Of a stretch of 64,000 nt of DNA, positions 22,797 to 33,937 are shown piece after piece. Every line of letters starts with the position of its first letter. Positions within the stretch are counted from its first letter, which is position 1. Source of the stretch: Triatoma infestans (Eukaryota > Arthropoda > Insecta > Hemiptera > Reduviidae). The position numbers and the translations under genes were made by a program. The stretch covers positions 62,001 to 126,000 of the forward strand of contig JAAEAF010002673.1 of NCBI GenBank assembly GCA_011037195.1. The letters are read 5' to 3'. The notes under the pieces are model-generated. The model searched no databases, was not told where the DNA came from, and saw nothing but the letters and a program-made list of their open reading frames with translations.

Positions 22797-22885
22797 ATAT
22801 TTTCCGTGATAGCCTGCTTCTTTTTGTGGTCATCAATCGGTTTCAAGCATTCGCCCATCATCAGGATGTTTTTGTACTGATTTAT
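22797..22885 (-). mobile_element. Hammerhead-bearing arm (minus), with motif
   Basis: Matches the arms at 1290-1360 and 55770-55856. On the minus strand the motif (22831-22867) has CTGATGA, one unpaired T, stem II GGGC/GCTT kept by G-U pairs, GAA, ACCGAT, T at the cleavage position, and a perfect stem I CATC/GATG. The flanking CTTTTTGTGGTCATC and GTGATAGCCTGC words are shared with the other arms. Only one arm is present. Confidence 0.65.
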
Positions 22886-23925
22886 AAGTATTTCATATCT
22901 GATTTATTCAACAATATTGGCAACAGTTAAATTTTCATTCTATACATTTCAATTTGTTATATATTAAATAGTTTTATTTTCTTTATTATTATTATTTCTT
23001 TTCTTTCTTTTATATATTTTTATTTATTTATTTTTTTGTTTACTTCGAAAGAATTCTTTTATTTTTGTTTTGTAATGTGTTTTGTTATAATCTTTTTACA
23101 GACACTCAAGAAGGCAATACGGTGAAAATTAAAGAAAAATGCTGATCGAACGTCAATAACCATTTTACAGTATTATGGAAGAAGATAAGTGGCCGATGAG
23201 AGAAGTTTTTAAGAGTAATGAGGGAGTACAATTTCAGCGATTCATCCTCATTACCAAACATCTACAACATAGAAAGGTAAATAAGATTTCATTAAGGACA
23301 TCCACTAGTACATATATATGTATTATATATGTATGTATGTATTATATATATATATATATATATAAAGTAAATAATACAAGATAAATTATAAAACAGAAGT
23401 AAAGCATTCCTATCTACTTTAACTACTATTGTTTAAAGTTAATTTATTGTAAATTATATAATACTATATAACAACATGTATTCATACCCACAGTGAACAG
23501 TTATTGACTGAGACAATAAGCCCCACAGTTTTACTGTTTAACGCATAACAACTAAACTCCACCTATTTCTTTAGAGATATGTATCTGATTTGTAGTATTC
23601 ATTATAAACGCTCCTTAAACATTTTAAAAGGCGTGAGTATTGATTTTTATCATTTGATTAGAATGGATGTGATCAATTTTTTTTTTTGATGGTCTGTTAT
23701 GATTTGGTAAATATGGATAGGTAATACATTATTTTTTTTTTTAATATAAAAATATTATTTTTAAAATAAAGTATATTTAACAGTCTAACATGGAGCTTTA
23801 TAAATATTTAAAAAAATTTAAACTAAAGTTAGACAACCATTTTCACAAAAAAAATTTAAAGGTGGATTTTGAGCACTAATAATGAAATAGAAATTAATAA
23901 AATAAACTAAAAGTACAACTCATGC
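22886..23925. other. Unassigned AT-rich sequence
   Basis: No gene. A (TA)n/(TATG)n tract lies at 23302-23364, and pure poly-T runs lie around 23678 and 23731. The 69-codon frame at 23175-23384 ends in TA-repeat translation and is not credible. Confidence 0.5.
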
Positions 23926-23929
23926 TGAC

Positions 23930-24133
23930 AATAAGCAACCGGAGAAGGTGCAGAGAAAATTCCAAAAATATATGGAATGTTGAACAAACTGGGAAAAATA
24001 CCACCAGCAGGATATGGTCTCAGTCGATTTACTCTTCGACTCAGACCACACTTAGAGGAGAGGATTCCAAAAAAAGCCCCAGGAGAGGGCACCGCTCGGC
24101 ACAATTACTCGATAGCAGGTCTGTGATAAATTA
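23930..24133 (+). other. Protein-like open frame without start codon
   Basis: From 23933 to a stop at 24121 one plus frame reads like protein (pieces such as IYGMLNKLGKIPPAGYG and RLRPHLEERIPKKAPGEG) in a block that is distinctly less AT-rich than its flanks. It starts right after a TAA and has no early ATG. An AG precedes it but without a pyrimidine tract. It could be an isolated exon, a transposon relic or chance. I do not recognise the family. Confidence 0.2.
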
Positions 24134-24199
24134 GCCACCTCAACTCGGCTAAATGGTAGAATGGTATATGGTATTTAAGTTCTTTTTTTTTTTTAAGTG

Positions 24200-24685
24200 A
24201 AGGATAAGGTTCTGTTTTCCACTAAAGAACTATTTTAGTTTATTACACAATTCTAGCATCTAATTAATATTAATTAGAATTAAATATGTTGTCAAAATTC
24301 TGTGATTGAAAATCCTCTGTTGACTGAAAGTATGTATTTATTGTTTAATACAGGAAAATAGTTTTTCCAATTGTTTGTGATTTTTCTCCATGAAGTACCA
24401 ACAAATTTCACTAAATTTGATACAGAAATCTGTCCCTTTTGTTGGACACTATTTTGAGAGTAAGTTCATTTAAACAAATTTTGGGAGAAGGAGAAGTTTC
24501 TCCTTTTCTCAAAAAAGTCATTTTATTAAATTTAGATCCTTCCATTCACATAAAAATTGAAAAATTGAATTATTTTATAAAAATTAGAAGTCTAAAGAAA
24601 ATTTGTCATTTATAGTTTTTTATAAACTGAAGTAAAAGAAAGTCGTATGAGTGTTTCACACCAGATTTTGTTTTTTTAGTCATCA
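24200..24685 (+). mobile_element. HINE-like element, diverged 3' fragment
   Basis: TTTAGTTTATTACACAATTC, ATTAATTAGAATTAAATATG, GTCAAAATTCTGTGATTGAA and finally CTGAAGTAAAAGAAAGTCG plus TGAGTGTTTCACACCAGATT follow the order of the family. It is more diverged than the other copies and its middle is partly rearranged, so it is an older insertion. The 3' stem-loop wording is intact. Confidence 0.65.
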
Positions 24686-24891
24686 TTTGATGTAGAGACC
24701 AGTTTTTGAAATGTTAAACAATATTAGCCTCATTCAAGATAAATATGAGATGTGAACTTCATATAACTAAAAAAAAAAAAAAAATTTTATCAGAAATAAC
24801 ACAATCATATCAGAGACATGGCAACTGCCTTATTAATTAATAGTAAGATAAGTTGCTTTCAAACTCAGACTCAAGAAAATTTAAAGACAAC

Positions 24892-24985
24892 ATAATGCTG
24901 GGACTCGAACCCGCGAATTTGTACCGGAAACTCTAAGCTGGATTTAAAATTATATTATCTATTTGGCTATTATTGGCGGTTCAAC
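24892..24985 (-). mobile_element. tRNA-derived SINE head (minus)
   Basis: On the minus strand, an A-box-like ATAGCCAAATAGATAAT is followed about 40 bases later by a perfect B box GGTTCGAGTCC within CGCGGGTTCGAGTCCCAGC. The body beyond is unlike the other SINEs. It is either a different SINE family or a tRNA pseudogene; the acceptor stem does not pair. Confidence 0.5.
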
Positions 24986-24989
24986 AAAG

Positions 24990-25340
24990 ATATTTTTGAA
25001 CTTTTTCCATCCGAAACTACCATTTCTCTAAATTAAATTATTAATTAAACAGGATATTAAGTTTAAACTTCCTAGAAGGAAGATTTTTCGTCAATATGAA
25101 ATCCTCCATTCGGAAAAATCTGATAATAAAATATGTATTTCCGCCTCCATCCTCATCATTAATTTGGTAACTGAACTTTTGACTAAATTCTTTTTTTTTA
25201 ATGTACCTACTTTATTTACGAGCAATTTGTTAAACACGTTTTTTTTTTTTTTTTTTTTTTGTACTTGAACGGAATTTCTTATGGAGAACTTAACTTTGAA
25301 AATTTGATAAGTTTGTAAAATACTTCCTCATCTTACAACA
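24990..25340. other. Unassigned AT-rich sequence
   Basis: No feature apart from a T-run of about 22 bases at 25239-25260. Confidence 0.5.
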
Positions 25341-25752
25341 TTACTTAATTAAGTTATGAAGAAATTTGATGAGGATCGGTCAAGAAAAAAACATTCAATT
25401 ATTCCAACGTTTCGACAGAGTTTCCTGTCTTTATCAAGGTTTTAATGTATAGAAAGTCGTGAAGATGTGGAGAAAGAATTTTTAAATTGAAGTCTAAAAT
25501 TAATGTCTATTAATTATTCATTTTTTTTTTTCTGTAGATGATTTGAGACAAGACACTAGTAACTTTTAATTTTCCTTTTTATGTTACTGCGATGTAACAA
25601 ATGTGTAGGTTTAGAAATTCTTTCTCCACATCTTCACGACTTTCTATATAATAAAGCCTTGATAAAGACAGGAAACTCTGTCGAAACTTTGGCATAATTG
25701 CATGTATTTTCTTGACCAATCCTCACCAAAATTCTTCATAAATTAATTCATC
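25341..25752. repeat. Foldback with hammerhead-like cores, class 2
   Basis: Left arm 25341-25482 and right arm 25604-25752 are reverse complements at roughly 90% identity around a 120-base loop. Both arms contain CTTGATAAAGACAGG and CTCTGTCGAAAC, read outward from the loop. Minus core at 25402-25440, plus core at 25653-25695. The layout parallels the class 1 foldbacks at 1.3 and 55.8 kb with an unrelated sequence. No ORF. Confidence 0.8.
25653..25695 (+). ncRNA. Hammerhead-like motif, class 2
   Basis: Core position reads TTGATAA (C3 to U and G8 to A against CUGANGA), one unpaired A, stem II GACAG/CTGTC, GAA, then ACTTT in place of a palindromic ACGTT. Stem I GCC/GGC is complementary. In the other arm (25402-25440, minus) the stem III palindrome ACGT is intact but stem I is ACC/GGA. 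Changes at two core residues make activity uncertain. Confidence 0.35.
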
Positions 25753-26129
25753 AACGGTCAACAAATTCTTTTATATTATTTAATATTAAGAGAGAGAGAG
25801 AAAAAATAAAAATAAAAAAAAATATTAAGTCGCCACAGTTTACAGTTGTCTATTGTCATTGTGAATAATTTGTTGAAAACAATAGATGAAGTTGCAGCTG
25901 TCCTGTCATTCTTGTTACCTCCCACACCTGTTCAATTTTTATCTCATATTGAAATTCAAACTTACAGAACTCTTACATATCAACTTTATTCTAAATAATA
26001 TATTGTTGATGGCATAATGTTTAAACTGTAGTATTTAAATCAATTTATACAAATTTTAAGTTCATCGTTTGTTCATGTCTACATTCTCATAATGAATTTT
26101 TTTTAAGACTGAGATAATTATATCCTCAT

Positions 26130-26378
26130 GCGGTGGTCTAGTCCCTAGCGACTAGTGCATTCGCCTTTGATGTGAGAATTCAGGGTTTGATTTCCGCGAG
26201 GACAGCATCGTGATAAAAAGTGGGAAGCTACAGTTAGTAGCGCCCTAGGTAGCGAAGGCCGGAACTGAACGGCGTGGGAACTGCAGCGTGCTTACCACAC
26301 GCCCCCCTATTCAAATCGCCGCCTGGCAAGCCTTGGACCTTCATGGACTGTTGCGCCATAGGGTTTAACATAATTATA
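26130..26378 (+). mobile_element. tRNA-derived SINE
   Basis: GTGGTCTAGTCCCTAGCGAC forms an A-box region and GGGTTTGATTTCC a near-consensus B box. The body with GTAGCGCCCTAGGTAGCGAA and CCTTGGACCTTCATGGACTG is different from the other SINEs here, so this looks like a separate SINE family. It ends in AT-rich sequence at about 26378. The 91-codon frame across its end is not a gene. Confidence 0.65.
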
Positions 26379-26435
26379 TTGTATTACATTTTCAAAAAAA
26401 TTAGGTTACGCCGAAAAAACAGGTTTTCCGATTAT

Positions 26436-26550
26436 GAAAAAAAATCTCATGTGAAACACTCGCACGGACTTGCTGCAATTATCACCATTTTGATTTTCTC
26501 AAATTTTCATACACTTTGGAATTTTACAAAAACGTATAGTTTACATTAAT
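26436..26550 (-). mobile_element. HINE-like element, 3' end fragment (minus)
   Basis: AAAAAATCTCATGTGAAACACTCGCACGGAC is the reverse complement of the family's 3' stem-loop tail with a few changes. The following bases (AATTATCACCATTTTGATTTTC) are weakly related to its inner side. Diverged. Confidence 0.45.
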
Positions 26551-26809
26551 ATTTACAAGTGGTAGAGAGCCGTGTATATGTTACAAACGTTGGTTTTTAG
26601 GACCAAGTATTTGGTTAAATTCTAGAACCGCATGACAGCGCTACAATAAAGTTAATACTGGTGGTGTAAAACCTTAACGTGTAAAGAGCTCCCTCAGAGT
26701 CCATAAAAAAACCATTATTTTGTGTTTTATCTCTGTACAGTAAACATTCCATATTTAATGGAAATCATTGAAGTAGTTTTCGAGAAAATTTAAAAATATT
26801 CAGAAATTT

Positions 26810-26821
26810 ATTCTGCAAATT
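26810..26821. repeat. Target-site duplication, 3' side of LINE
   Basis: ATTCTGCAAATT, repeated exactly at 27407-27418 on the other side of the LINE insertion. Confidence 0.85.
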
Positions 26822-27406
26822 ATTATTATTATTATTATTATTATCAAACGGGTGCCGAAAGGCGCGGGACCTAAGCCTATGTGGCTCTTATCCCCCCGAT
26901 ACCACCCGTAACCCCTTAATTAATCTCCCCCGGTAACTTGCCGGTTAATCTGCAATATCCCAAGATATCCCTAAACTCCAACTCGCCCAGGCAATCCTGC
27001 GGGAGTGGTGTCCTCCCAAATATACGAAACCTAGTTCCAGCGAAACGGGGACACTGACATAAGTAGTGATACACCGTTTCCCTAACTCCGTCATCACAGT
27101 TCTGACAAATGGGACTCCGCGTCCTCCCTATGTTAAACAAGTGACTGGATACCCAAGCGTGTCCAGTCACTATCCCTACCAAGGTCCTCAAACCCGTCCT
27201 ACTAAGAGACAGGAGATACTCCGAAATTCCCTGCTTGCTTGCCTTTATAAATCTTTTAGCTTGGAAGCACCCCTGCGTGTCCCCCCAGCGTTTCTCCAAA
27301 GCTCTCGTCTCCCAAAGTCTAATCTGTTTGTCGCGAAACGTCTTTGTAACGGCCAGGGCTGGCTCAGGACCATAAAATGGTAATGATAATCCCTCCCTGG
27401 CCAGCA
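26822..27406 (-). mobile_element. I-like LINE 3' end with 12-bp target duplication
   Basis: The minus strand encodes an uninterrupted 163-codon frame (27407-26916) with LAREG and GPEPALAV (the junction after RNase H), a conserved helix region (LSLSRTGLRTLVGIVTGHA) and a CCHC knuckle CQNCDD to HYLCQC, ending at a stop and a short 3' UTR. The 3' end is an (AAT)n tail at 26822-26845, as in I-factor-type LINEs. ATTCTGCAAATT occurs at 26810-26821 and again at 27407-27418 and is a precise target-site duplication. So the insertion is bounded at both ends, 5'-truncated within the RNase H region. The frame is intact as far as it goes, which suggests a fairly young insertion, but RT and endonuclease are absent. 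Confidence 0.9.
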
Positions 27407-27418
27407 ATTCTGCAAATT
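27407..27418. repeat. Target-site duplication, 5' side of LINE
   Basis: Second copy of ATTCTGCAAATT; marks the truncated 5' junction of the minus-strand LINE. Confidence 0.85.
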
Positions 27419-27419
27419 T

Positions 27420-27663
27420 CCGGTTAATTGAATTTTCTGAAAAAAAAAAGAAGTTCCAAATAAAATTGTGTAGGCAATTATGTGTACATTTGAAGTTTAA
27501 AGAAAATTGGTGAAAAAGTGGGAGAAAAATAATACAATAAAATTATCATTCAGTTGTGGGTGAATTTTGTCTGAAACTTTCGTAAAGGTGCGACGATAAG
27601 AACTAATCAGTATATTAAGTGTTTTTTTATCTTGCTGCGATTTCTAATTTTTTAAGTAGTTTG

Positions 27664-27709
<46 letters not shown>

Positions 27710-28286
27710 CACAATACGCACTCACACTAGCATACACATTCATTGGTTAAAAAATTTTTATCCATACATATATTTCCGGTTAAAAAATTGTTTGAAAATT
27801 TGTTCGCAAGTGATTAATAGTAAGAGAAAGTTAGAACAAAAATTATAATTTATAAACTTACAATGGAATTTACAATATAAATCAATTAGAAATAATAGAA
27901 TTTTATAAATTACACTAATAAATTAAATAAATAAATAAACTCCTAATCAAAACTAATAAATTACTAATAAATTTACAGTTAACTAATAAATATAAATTAT
28001 AACTAGTTAAATAACTATAAAGTTCCTTAAGGTATTTGCAGTGTAATAGTGAATACCATTAAATTTTTATACTGTTCTAGTGATCTTAACCATCCTTTGG
28101 AGCGAGCGCTCAAACAGTGTGTATAAAAGTCCATCAGCTGCAAGTTAATAATAGCATGGACACCGTAGCAAAACCCAGGTCTATATGGCGATGTGAACAG
28201 CTCCGTAATGATAAACACATCCTGTCCGATTTTCTTTAATCTTCCTTTAATTAGATTATCAAATTAGTATTTTTTCTCTCAAATTT
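27420..28286. other. Unassigned AT-rich sequence with (CA)n
   Basis: Contains a long (CA)n tract (27666-27713). A 63-codon minus frame at 28027-28218 has a reasonable composition but no motif I recognise. Confidence 0.45.
27666..27713. repeat. (CA)n microsatellite
   Basis: About 23 CA units with one CG interruption near the 3' end. Confidence 0.95.
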
Positions 28287-28400
28287 TGTTCTTACTTTCT
28301 CTTAGTGCCATAAAAGAGAGTATTAGTATTTGATCAAATTTACGAAAAATATTTCTAGGTGTTGAGGTCACCTGAGTATAAAAAAAAAGTTTTAGGCATA
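28287..28400 (+). mobile_element. HINE-like element, 5' end fragment
   Basis: ACTTTCTCTTAGTGCC, GAGAGTATTAGTATTTGATC, and GGTGTTGAGGTCACCTGAGT follow the order of the family's 5' end, up to the TTTTAGGCA word before the microsatellite. Diverged and truncated. Confidence 0.6.
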
Positions 28401-28674
28401 ACAATATATAAATATATATTATAAGTACTTTATTTTAAAAATAATACAGTAACTGATAGGATACTTGAGTACAAAATCATGGCAAAGAGGCGTCTGCCAG
28501 AGTTTACAGCCATAATCGAAAAAAAAAAATTAAAAACAAAGCAAAAATTATAATAATATTAAAACAGAACTGAAATAAGATCGAAAAGTAAATAAAGATA
28601 TTAACACATCTATTGGTTAAATAAATCAAACGTAGTTTTATAAATTAGAAGAAAAAAAAGCTGCAAAACTAACC
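28401..28674. other. Unassigned AT-rich sequence
   Basis: AT-rich with A-runs. It may hold the 3' UTR of the minus-strand LINE at 28675, but no tail is clear. Confidence 0.4.
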
Positions 28675-29260
28675 TAATGAATCTGAGATCCTGGCGTGCC
28701 TAAATCTCCAAGCGTGGCGAGCATAAGCAATTAAAAGACAACAAGGCCGTTGTTCGGTTAGGTAAACAATAATTTCTTCTCCGGAAAGAGAACATTTGCC
28801 TAGATGGAGGAGCCGAACTTCAAGTAATGCAGCACATTCTGCCAAGAAATGAAACAAATCCTCACGTACTTGGCAGTTACAGAGAGGACACATTTCTCGT
28901 TCGGAATCTTTCTCCATCCAAGGGGTATAATTTAGGTATAACAGTTCTGCTCTTAGTTTCAACAACCAGCATAACTCTGAAAAACTGAGGTTATTAAATA
29001 AGGACGATATTACAAATGACTTATGGTTGGTGATTAAAGTTTTGTACAAAAAAAAAAGTGATCAGAGTTCTTTGCACGACAAAATGACTCTTCGAGACGA
29101 ACGGATCCAATTTTATTAAGTAAGTTCGAAAGTTGATCACTCCATTTATCACGATCATTAAGAGTACAAGATAGGTCACTGGAAAAATCAGGTGCCATCG
29201 GAAAGCCAGTGTTTAAACCAAAACAGTTTCTTCTGAATAATTTCAGTTGCAACAATTTTC
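28669..29260 (-). pseudogene. LINE C-terminal fragment with CCHC knuckle (minus)
   Basis: Two minus frames (29255-29034 and 29049-28669) form one broken protein. The first is the upstream part (to SFCRAKNSD); the second carries FNNLSFSELCWLLKLRAELL, the knuckle CPLCNCQVREDLFHFLAEC and a closing YLTEQRPCCLLIAYARHAWR. The break falls at an A-run near 29050, a typical slippage site. The same protein type occurs at 31122-31448, in the opposite orientation. The family is a LINE whose RT lies further upstream; the clade is not assigned. Non-functional. Confidence 0.7.
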
Positions 29261-29261
29261 A

Positions 29262-30489
29262 GGAGACGATACATAAATATATTGATATATAAATGTGCGC
29301 GCGCGCGTGTTAAATTAACAAAAAGTCACAAAAATTAAAAATCGCAGGAAAAACAAACCTTTTGATATTCAAATTTGCTATTACCGCGGTTGTATGAAAG
29401 TTGCAGACACGCGCCATTTTAGTGTTTTTTATTTTTTTAATTCGACTATCTTTAAACTTCATTTATAATATCAACAGAAAATTCTCACTTCTATGTCAAA
29501 CATGTTTTCCCAAAAACTGATTTTTGGATTTTCCTGAGACACAATTTATTAATAATGATTATTATAAACAGTATAATTTATGATTATTATCTTAATAATA
29601 TTAATATATCTTAATTAATACTATTTGTGTTGCTATAACTCTAAATTTGGAAAGAAAATTGTTTATAGAAACTTGCTATTTTACAGAAATGGTTTCCGAT
29701 TTTGGGGGGAAATTTTCTATAAACCGTACCGCTTATTTAATTTGAACTTGGGTTACTAATTGCGTATATATATATATATATAATATATATATATACACAC
29801 AAACCAATCACTTTTATTTGAAATATCCTTACTGGAAAAATAATTTTATTGAGGTTGTGGAAAATCTAAGATTTAACACATTTTTCTATCATAAACATTT
29901 TCAACCGCAATCATCACTATTAACTTTGGCGTATGATTTTTCAGTAACCACCTTTGCATTTTATTGATCATAATATGTTTATTCATAGATATTGCTTGAA
30001 TTTTTCCTCGCTTCCTTCCCATTCACTCGCCTCTGTAATTGATCCGCGTATTCACAGACTCCAAGTTAGCCAACTTTACTATATATAAAAGATAGAAAGC
30101 TATAATTCCTTTTTATTTCTTCTGCTACGTGATTCACGTCATCCGTTTAAATCATCCGTTTCAGACTGTTCAAAGAACATGTGTTACTTGCCGCTAGCTG
30201 CTTTTTGATTTGTCATTAATGACGACCATTTGCTCTCGCATACTTGACTTCATCAGATCTAGCCTCATTTGTAATCGTCTTTCCAGGTCTGTCACTCGCA
30301 TAGTTTTTCCAGCAACCTAACAATATTTCTTTGCAAAACAATCCATAATAACGTATTAATCTGTATGAAGCTATGCCCAACGAATAAGCATACTTCACGC
30401 ATTACGTAAGACTAAACATTCCTATGGAGTTGCTCGCTTGTTGATAATCATAATATCTTTTCATGTCGGATGTTAATGTGATGCCAGCA
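29262..30489. other. Unassigned AT-rich sequence
   Basis: A mixed (CG)n run lies at 29295-29310 and a TA-rich palindrome at 29764-29800. No gene. The 60-codon minus frame at 30216-30398 has no motif. Confidence 0.45.
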
Positions 30490-30499
30490 GTCATGGAAT

Positions 30500-31795
30500 T
30501 TTATAAATTCCAGCATTCTCAGAAATATATACATACGCAAACTCTTTCTTACAAAAACCATTTCCAGGAAAGACTATCCAAGGATAAAGCCGGTCTCTTC
30601 ATTAATAATAACTGAATTCCGTTTTCTTCTAAAATGAAACTTTTTTATTCTGTATCAAGAGCCATAATATGTTACAGCGCGCAAACCTGGGGATATAAGC
30701 AATTTGAAGAATTAATAGATTTCAGTGCTTCTTCATAAAAAAATTGTTTCATTTACTTTCTTGTTCACCAGCTTATTTAATTTTTTTAGAATCAAAGTTT
30801 ATCTCACCTTATGCATACACACTTCAACTTCATCTAAATTATATACTTAAAACTTTGAAATATCCCGATCATAGATACCCTAAGTTAGTTACTCAAGAAA
30901 TCATCAAACGGAATATACTCTGTTTTAAATAATTAAATAATATTATCTCTAACTGTGAATTGGAAATAAATTTTAATTTAAATAACATAGATTTGTAGTC
31001 ATCTCACATAAAACTTATTCAATCTGCATTAGTTCATTCTTTCAGGCAGGATTGTATTTTAAGAGCATTAAGTTCGCCATCAGGGAGAATTTATAAAGAA
31101 TTAAATTTTGAAATTGAATACATGAACGATGAATTGCCAATAAATTATATCAGTTGGGTAATTAAGGCCAGGGGAGAGTTGATATTTCTAAATTGTAGCA
31201 TACTTAGAGATCCATCCAGGCATCTGTGTTCTTTATGCAGTATGTCTGTGATTGAAAATTTGTATCATTTTATTGCGGAATGTCCCTGTCTCATAGAAAT
31301 TAAACTAAAATATTTTAATAAGAATACTCTATCAAAAGAAGAGTTGGTCTCATATTTAAATGGATTTAGAGGTTGGTTACCGCTAATCAGATACTGCAGA
31401 GATGCCTGGAAATATAGATTCAGCTTAATATTGGAATTTAATTACTGATTGTAATTTTTACTTTTACATTTTTTTCAAAGTTTACCCAGGGTTTTTATAT
31501 AATTTTTACAATGTAGTGTATTTTTTATTATTACTATTTATTATAAATATTATTATTTTTTATATAATTAAGTTTCAGTTTATTTATTTAGTTTTAATTC
31601 CTTCTTTGTATATTTATTCATTTATTCATTTTTTTTTTATTATTATACTATATTAAGGGGAAGACATTATTTATGTTATATAGCACAAACTCCGTTGATG
31701 GTCAGCGGCCAAGCGTAAGTCTTCGTTAATTTCTGTTTATATAAAATGTACAGAAATAATTTTTGTAAAAATAAAGGCATAATCTATCTATCTAA
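30500..31795 (+). mobile_element. Decayed LINE 3' end (same family as 28.7 kb)
   Basis: In shifting plus frames the order 'KMKLFYSVSRAIICYSAQTWG', 'FFIKKLFHLLSCSP', 'LHLNYILKTLKYPDHRYPKL' gives the thumb and connection region of a LINE reverse transcriptase. The final open piece (31122-31448) has SWVIKARGELIFLN, the knuckle CSLCSMSVIENLYHFIAEC and LVSYLNGFRGWLPLIRYCRDAW. A 3' UTR follows, with TTCGTTAATTTCTGTTTATA and AATAAAGGCATAA before a short (TCTA)n tail at 31783-31795. Several stops make it inactive. Distinct from the RNase H LINEs here: no RNase H is seen before the knuckle. Confidence 0.75.
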
Positions 31796-31799
31796 CTTC

Positions 31800-33937
31800 T
31801 TAATGTCACAATCATTCTTTTCTCAACTGGAACATTTTATATTATTGGAACACGCAATATACAAAAATAAAAATGATTTAATTTGTCTCAAAAAATTCAT
31901 TTAAAATACAATACAGAATGTTTATATTTTTTTTTTTAAACATTAAAATAATTAATAAAATCTATGAGCACGAAATATATGTATTTAATAATATATATTT
32001 ACTTGTTTTTATATTTAAAAACCTACTTATGAAAACTTGGCAACTAATTATCACAGTTACTTATCTCAAATATGTAGTAATATAAATTAAAACTATGTTC
32101 ACAAAATATCTTGTAATGCAATAAATTTGCCTAGAGAATCCTAAGGATTTTATAGAAACTACTTAACGACTAACTTCTAAATTATAAGTTTATTTAAGTT
32201 TAGTTAAAATGTTTATATCTTATATTACAAAACAATAAATGTAACAGTATTTAACCGCTTTGTTCTTTTTATGTTTTTAAATTTGAGTAGGAAACAAAAA
32301 GATTTAATAAGTATTAAACAATGTTGGCTAGTAGCCTTAAAGTAGTTTATAATGGCAGATAAACGATGTCGCATACCAAGTTTAGTAGCGTCACCTAGCA
32401 TTTAGGACCACTCTATTATAACAATTATAATATATTTTAATATAACGTGGCAATAATAGTAAACAAGAAAGACGTAGCGTGACAACAGGGTATTATAATA
32501 TTGTAGAGAAAAGAGGATGGTGAGGGGGGGTGTGAAAGAGTGAGGAGTAAATGAGAAAGAAAGAGTGAACAGGGGTACAGACTGGGTCATTTAATTATTA
32601 GAGAAATTGTGGCAGGACGAGGCGGCAAGTACTATTCTGCGTGTTTGTAAGTGTGTGTGTGTGTGTGTGTAAGTGTGTTTGTGTTGGATCGGGATCTCGC
32701 GCGCGCTGCATGGGTCACACTTGTTCCCCGGCATCAGCGTTAGTTGTTCGCCAATCCTTTAGCCCACTATGGGCAAAGTTTATTGCTGCTGCGGTGAACA
32801 TAACCATTACAAAGATATATTTACATTATTCTGGCACTCACTTCTCCTTCATCTTTATACTCTCCCCCCCTACTCCTTCCACCAACCCTCTCCATTCCGT
32901 TTCTTATATAGAATGGATGAGCAAGGATGAAACCAGGATAGTAGCCGGGCAAACCGAGCGCTCAACGACAATAATTCCTTAATGAGAAATGTTCATCGTT
33001 TGAACGCCAGGCTACCAAGACTACTATTGCGGGATTGTGTTGGATTGGCGCCATGCTCTGTATCATACACAGAAGAAAAAAACACTCAGCTACATAACAT
33101 ACAAACACAAACATAAACAACTCATATAACTGCGTAAAAAACAAAACTAAAAAAAAAAAAAAAAAAAATTAGAAAATAAACCTTTACTTCAGTTATTTTT
33201 CATGCTTACCAATACTTCCAAAGTTTACGATATCCGCCTCCAGTCACCCCCGCCTCCCCAATCAAAGGCACTCTAGTAACAATTAATGAAGCGAAGACCC
33301 TGTCTCCTATATTTGCTATCTGACAACCACAAAACTTGATAACAATGATTTCTGTTTTGTTTTGTTTTTGTCTGTACTCAACATTTTTCTGGTTGCAATG
33401 TTCTTCTTATATATAATAATTTAAAAAAAAATAATTAATTTACAGCTTCAACAATTTCTTATTTATTTTTGCGATCTTTTTTCTATTAATTCAAAGTTTC
33501 AATTTATCTTTGGAAAATATTAAATAAATATTATTTACACGAAAGTAGTTATTAAAATTTCATCATTTATTGGCAATAAATCATATGAATCATGTTCACG
33601 CCTGGCCGCTTTCACCATTATTATGTGAGCATATATTAAATTGATTTATTGATATAAGAATGAAGCGTGCATTGACATTATGTGAATAAAAAGATTAATA
33701 ATAATAATTTATTCAACAAAAACCGACTTTAAGCATAAAAAATAATCAATTTACAAATATAACTGGACATTAACACTCACTAATAGGGGGGGACAAGTAT
33801 GTACCCATTGAGATAAGAGAACACCAATAACACTGAATCAATCATCCCGTGTAACTTTAGAAATTTTACTACTCAACAATTTAACGCAAAACTGCCTAAG
33901 TTCCATATTTTTTTTTAAATTTTATCGTAAGAGTTTT
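31800..33937. other. Unassigned AT-rich sequence
   Basis: No supported gene. (GT)n at 32648-32676 and a poly-A at 33149-33168. The region 32600-32800 is less AT-rich and contains GCGTGTTTGTAAGTGTG, which resembles a splice donor, but no acceptor or coding sequence supports an exon. The 113-codon plus frame at 32641-32982 begins in the GT repeat and has no motif. Confidence 0.4.

Noticed and set aside
24892..24985. Functional tRNA gene on the minus strand
   Set aside because: B box is perfect but arms do not close into a cloverleaf; SINE head or pseudogene is better.
28027..28218. 63-codon minus frame
   Set aside because: Protein-like in places, but no recognised family or neighbouring coding sequence.
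32641..32982. 113-codon open frame, starts with CVCVC
   Set aside because: It begins in a (GT)n tract and shows no domain; a GTAAGTGTG donor-like site is inside the repeat.
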